Assembly: GCA_014871385.1 (NCBI GenBank) | Contig: CM026429.1 | Location: forward strand, 14,495,979-14,559,978 | Length of the DNA: 64,000 nucleotides | Reading direction: 5' to 3' | Source: Ceratodon purpureus | Taxonomy: Eukaryota; Streptophyta; Bryopsida; Pseudoditrichales; Ditrichaceae | Shown here: positions 61,913 to 64,000 of the stretch, piece by piece | How the letters are laid out: each line of letters begins with the position of its first letter | How positions within the stretch are numbered: position 1 is the first letter of the stretch | Position numbers and translations under genes: made by a program | The notes under the pieces: generated by a model | Told to the model about the DNA's origin: nothing | Seen by the model: only the letters and a program-made list of their open reading frames with translations | Databases searched by the model: none

Positions 61913-63372
61913 AGAGTCCCAAGTGTGGATACTCGGGGTGTGTACATAGTGTGGATGTGAACGATGCGGAGAGAATGGATTTCGATGTGGAGAAGTTAAT
62001 CATGTTCGGATTCTGGTGCTTCGGGGCTGTGCTGTGGATTTGCCCTTGTTAGCGCTGCCGTTTTTGAGCAGGAAGTAACACTTGTATTTACGAGTTTTGA
62101 ATGAATGTGTGCACTCTGGGTGTTCAAGTCACCATGCAAGCTCAGAAATGTGACTGGCTTTACACCGACGTTGTGGAGCTTCTGTTGTGTTGATTGGCTT
62201 CTTCCCAACCTTCATCGTTTGCTAGCTCAGCAACGTGTGGAATGAATTTGATCAAACGCACCTTTGATTTGATGTTGTTCTCACTAAGTGTGAATTCTGA
62301 ATGTTAAAGAGGTGATTAGAGATATGCCAAATACGGTACCAGCTTAACTTTTTATTTTAATCTCTTGTGATTTTAAACAAGTTCAGCCCATCTCAATGCA
62401 GAACTATTTTTCGGAATCGTCTGCTTTCGTATTTTGAGATTTGATACAACCATTCCATGGATGTAAACAAGAGGAACAATTTTCTTCCTTCACAATCAAA
62501 ACCCTCATTCCATTTCTGCACAATGTGAATATTTCTTTGAGTATTCACCATGTATGGATGTCGTGTAGAGACTGCGAATGCTCAAATGTAATAAATATAC
62601 CGTCTTCTCCACTTTCTAACCCTAGCACGGCAGTCTGTTCACTGTGTGTTCTTACAATTTGCCTGCACATGTGCTACGTGTGTACAAGTGATCTACAAAA
62701 GCACCTTCTGATCTACACACGCAACAGCCTCCTCGTGAGAACGAGTTTAATCTTGTATACTCTTTTTGATATTGAGTTTTAAGATACTTTTCAGCGTTTC
62801 AGATTAGCATTCTGAGAACCGTCATGGAATGTTGGGACTTGTCGAAATTGAAGTACCTCAATGGTTGTCAACCCCCCACAGATGTGACTTTTCAAATGTA
62901 TTGAGCGCTTTCGGAATGAATTCCAACACAGAAGCTACGTAGTTTCAACATCCACCCCAACGAATGTCAATGAATGCCAAACACATGACTGTGTCAGGAG
63001 TGACAAGATGGGGCATGTTCACAATATTTATGATACCGGCCCACAATTACGCACCCCTCCGACTGTTCCAAGCTCTGTCACACATGTAGGCACTGCCTGC
63101 ACCTGCATTGGGAAGCCAAGAGTCAAGTTAGTAGAAATCGCCCCTGGAAAATATGTGATAAGCAATATATACAAGGCAATGAGAGTGCACTTAGAGCGAA
63201 AAGAATGCTTTCACCGTATTCTAGTTTCAGAGAACTTACAGCATGGAGTGTTTGCACAATGGTTCAGGTGTTAACAATTCACATTCAAATTCCTGACACA
63301 TCATTCCAGCGGTTCAGTGCTGCGCGCTACATCCCGAACCTCGTCGTTCTTAGATAAAATCGAGCTTCAAAA
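61913..63372. other. Intergenic DNA between convergent genes
   Basis: No gene is supported. A plus-strand open frame at 63008-63274 has no family, no splice support and no composition shift. The left end is probably 3' UTR of the small gene, and the right end 3' UTR of the MurJ gene. Confidence 0.5.
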
Positions 63373-63860
63373 TCACGTTCTCGATTTCGTTTGTAGAAGT
63401 TGCACTACCCAGGAGATTTCAGGAGATCTTAGAAGCACAAGTGGCGCAAAGAATGACGCAAACCCGAGACTGGTTGCTAATCCAAGCGCCACGAAATTCG
63501 AGATCCCAGAGTTAGTCCATGAAGACACAAGCAGAAAGACCTGGCCGTATGCCGCCTTGGTCACAACACTTGTGTATATAGAGCAACATATTAACGTAAA
63601 AAGTGGCCGGTGCCACGGCACACGAAACTCTCCAAGCCTCTTCGTGAGTACGAAGAGGAGACATCCAGCAGACGCAAAGTTTACGGTCATCGTAGCTGCC
63701 ACCAATCCAACGGCTCCCAACCCTGACCAGCGAACTAGAATCCAGTCTAGAACACCGTTGGCAACAATACCACCAATAGTGATGTATAGAGGAGTGCGCC
63801 CGTCACCCAGGGCGTAAAATACCTGGACTAGCACATCTCTCGCCAGGTAAAAAGTTGACC
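63373..63860 (-). CDS. MURJ: MurJ (MviN) lipid II flippase homologue, last exon
   Basis: The final exon runs from an acceptor (TGTTTCAG before 63860) to TGA at 63373, 162 codons. It reads GSTFYLARDVLVQVFYALGD, then GRTPLYITIGGIVANGVLDW, then GLGAVGLVAATMTVNFASAG, and further hydrophobic segments, ending LLQTKSRT. The RDVxxxxFYALGDxxTP signature and the alternating helices are typical of MurJ from cyanobacteria and plants rather than MATE transporters of another branch. MurJ flips the peptidoglycan precursor lipid II across the membrane. In mosses the peptidoglycan pathway acts at the plastid envelope, so this protein is presumably plastidic. Four to five membrane spans are visible here; the rest of the protein and any transit peptide lie right of the window. 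An upstream intron occupies 63861-64000. Confidence 0.82.
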
Positions 63861-64000
63861 CTGAAACAGAGCAGCCCAATGTACCATGTCATTACAATTC
63901 GTTGCACATGTGTACCAAGTCTGTCACACGACCAATCAATAATACTGCAGGACTACAGGATTCAACATTACCAACAAACTCTTTAAGCCTCAAAACCCAC

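Noticed and set aside
63008-63274. Plus-strand open frame of 88 codons with GKPRVKLVEIAPGKYVIS
   Set aside because: A weak resemblance to a small beta-rich domain was considered, but there is no supporting start context, splice site or neighbouring exon.

Overview
This is nuclear DNA from a moss, most likely Ceratodon purpureus or a close relative. The strongest marker is a phytochrome fused to a C-terminal serine/threonine or tyrosine-type protein kinase (42.7-47.4 kb); the known example of this chimera is Ceratodon PHY1, and residue runs recalled from that protein match here exon by exon. A MurJ (lipid II flippase) homologue at the right edge also fits, because mosses keep the plastid peptidoglycan pathway. 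All organism and family calls are from memory and reading, with no database search.

Layout. 0-11.5 kb is AT-rich and repeat-rich. It holds the first 76 codons of an unidentified minus-strand gene at the left edge, a repeat block carrying a 2-oxoglutarate-oxygenase-like exon with a Tc1/mariner-type MITE inserted in it, a decayed zinc-finger/2OG-oxygenase gene (8.5-10.0 kb), and three phase-compatible 3' exons of an unidentified minus-strand gene (10.8-11.4 kb). 11,507-26,971 is one 15.5-kb transposable element. It has CAGGGTTGT termini and a perfect 8-bp target duplication (CTGCAGAA), so it looks like a non-autonomous hAT element. Its arms are built of satellite monomers, about 41 direct copies on the left and 3 inverted copies on the right, around an inverted repeat with an AT-rich core. 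Each monomer is itself a long hairpin. 27-37.8 kb holds a J-domain gene fragment and more repeats, including a second, circularly permuted copy of the repeat block seen at 1.3-3.6 kb.

37.9-64 kb is gene-dense. In order: a four-exon gene with an RS-rich N-terminus and a plant-transposase-like domain (+); the PHY1-like phytochrome kinase, which lacks its N-terminus and has a stop codon in the kinase domain, so it is probably a pseudogene (+); a five-exon Golgi Qa-SNARE of the SYP31/Sed5 type (+); a 17-exon half-size ABC transporter of the chloroplast ABCB26/TAP-like group (+); a small 82-residue unknown protein with a probable 5'-UTR intron (+); and the last exon of a MurJ homologue (-). These are unrelated housekeeping or light-sensing genes, not an operon or pathway cluster. 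The most unusual structure is the satellite-armed foldback hAT-like element.
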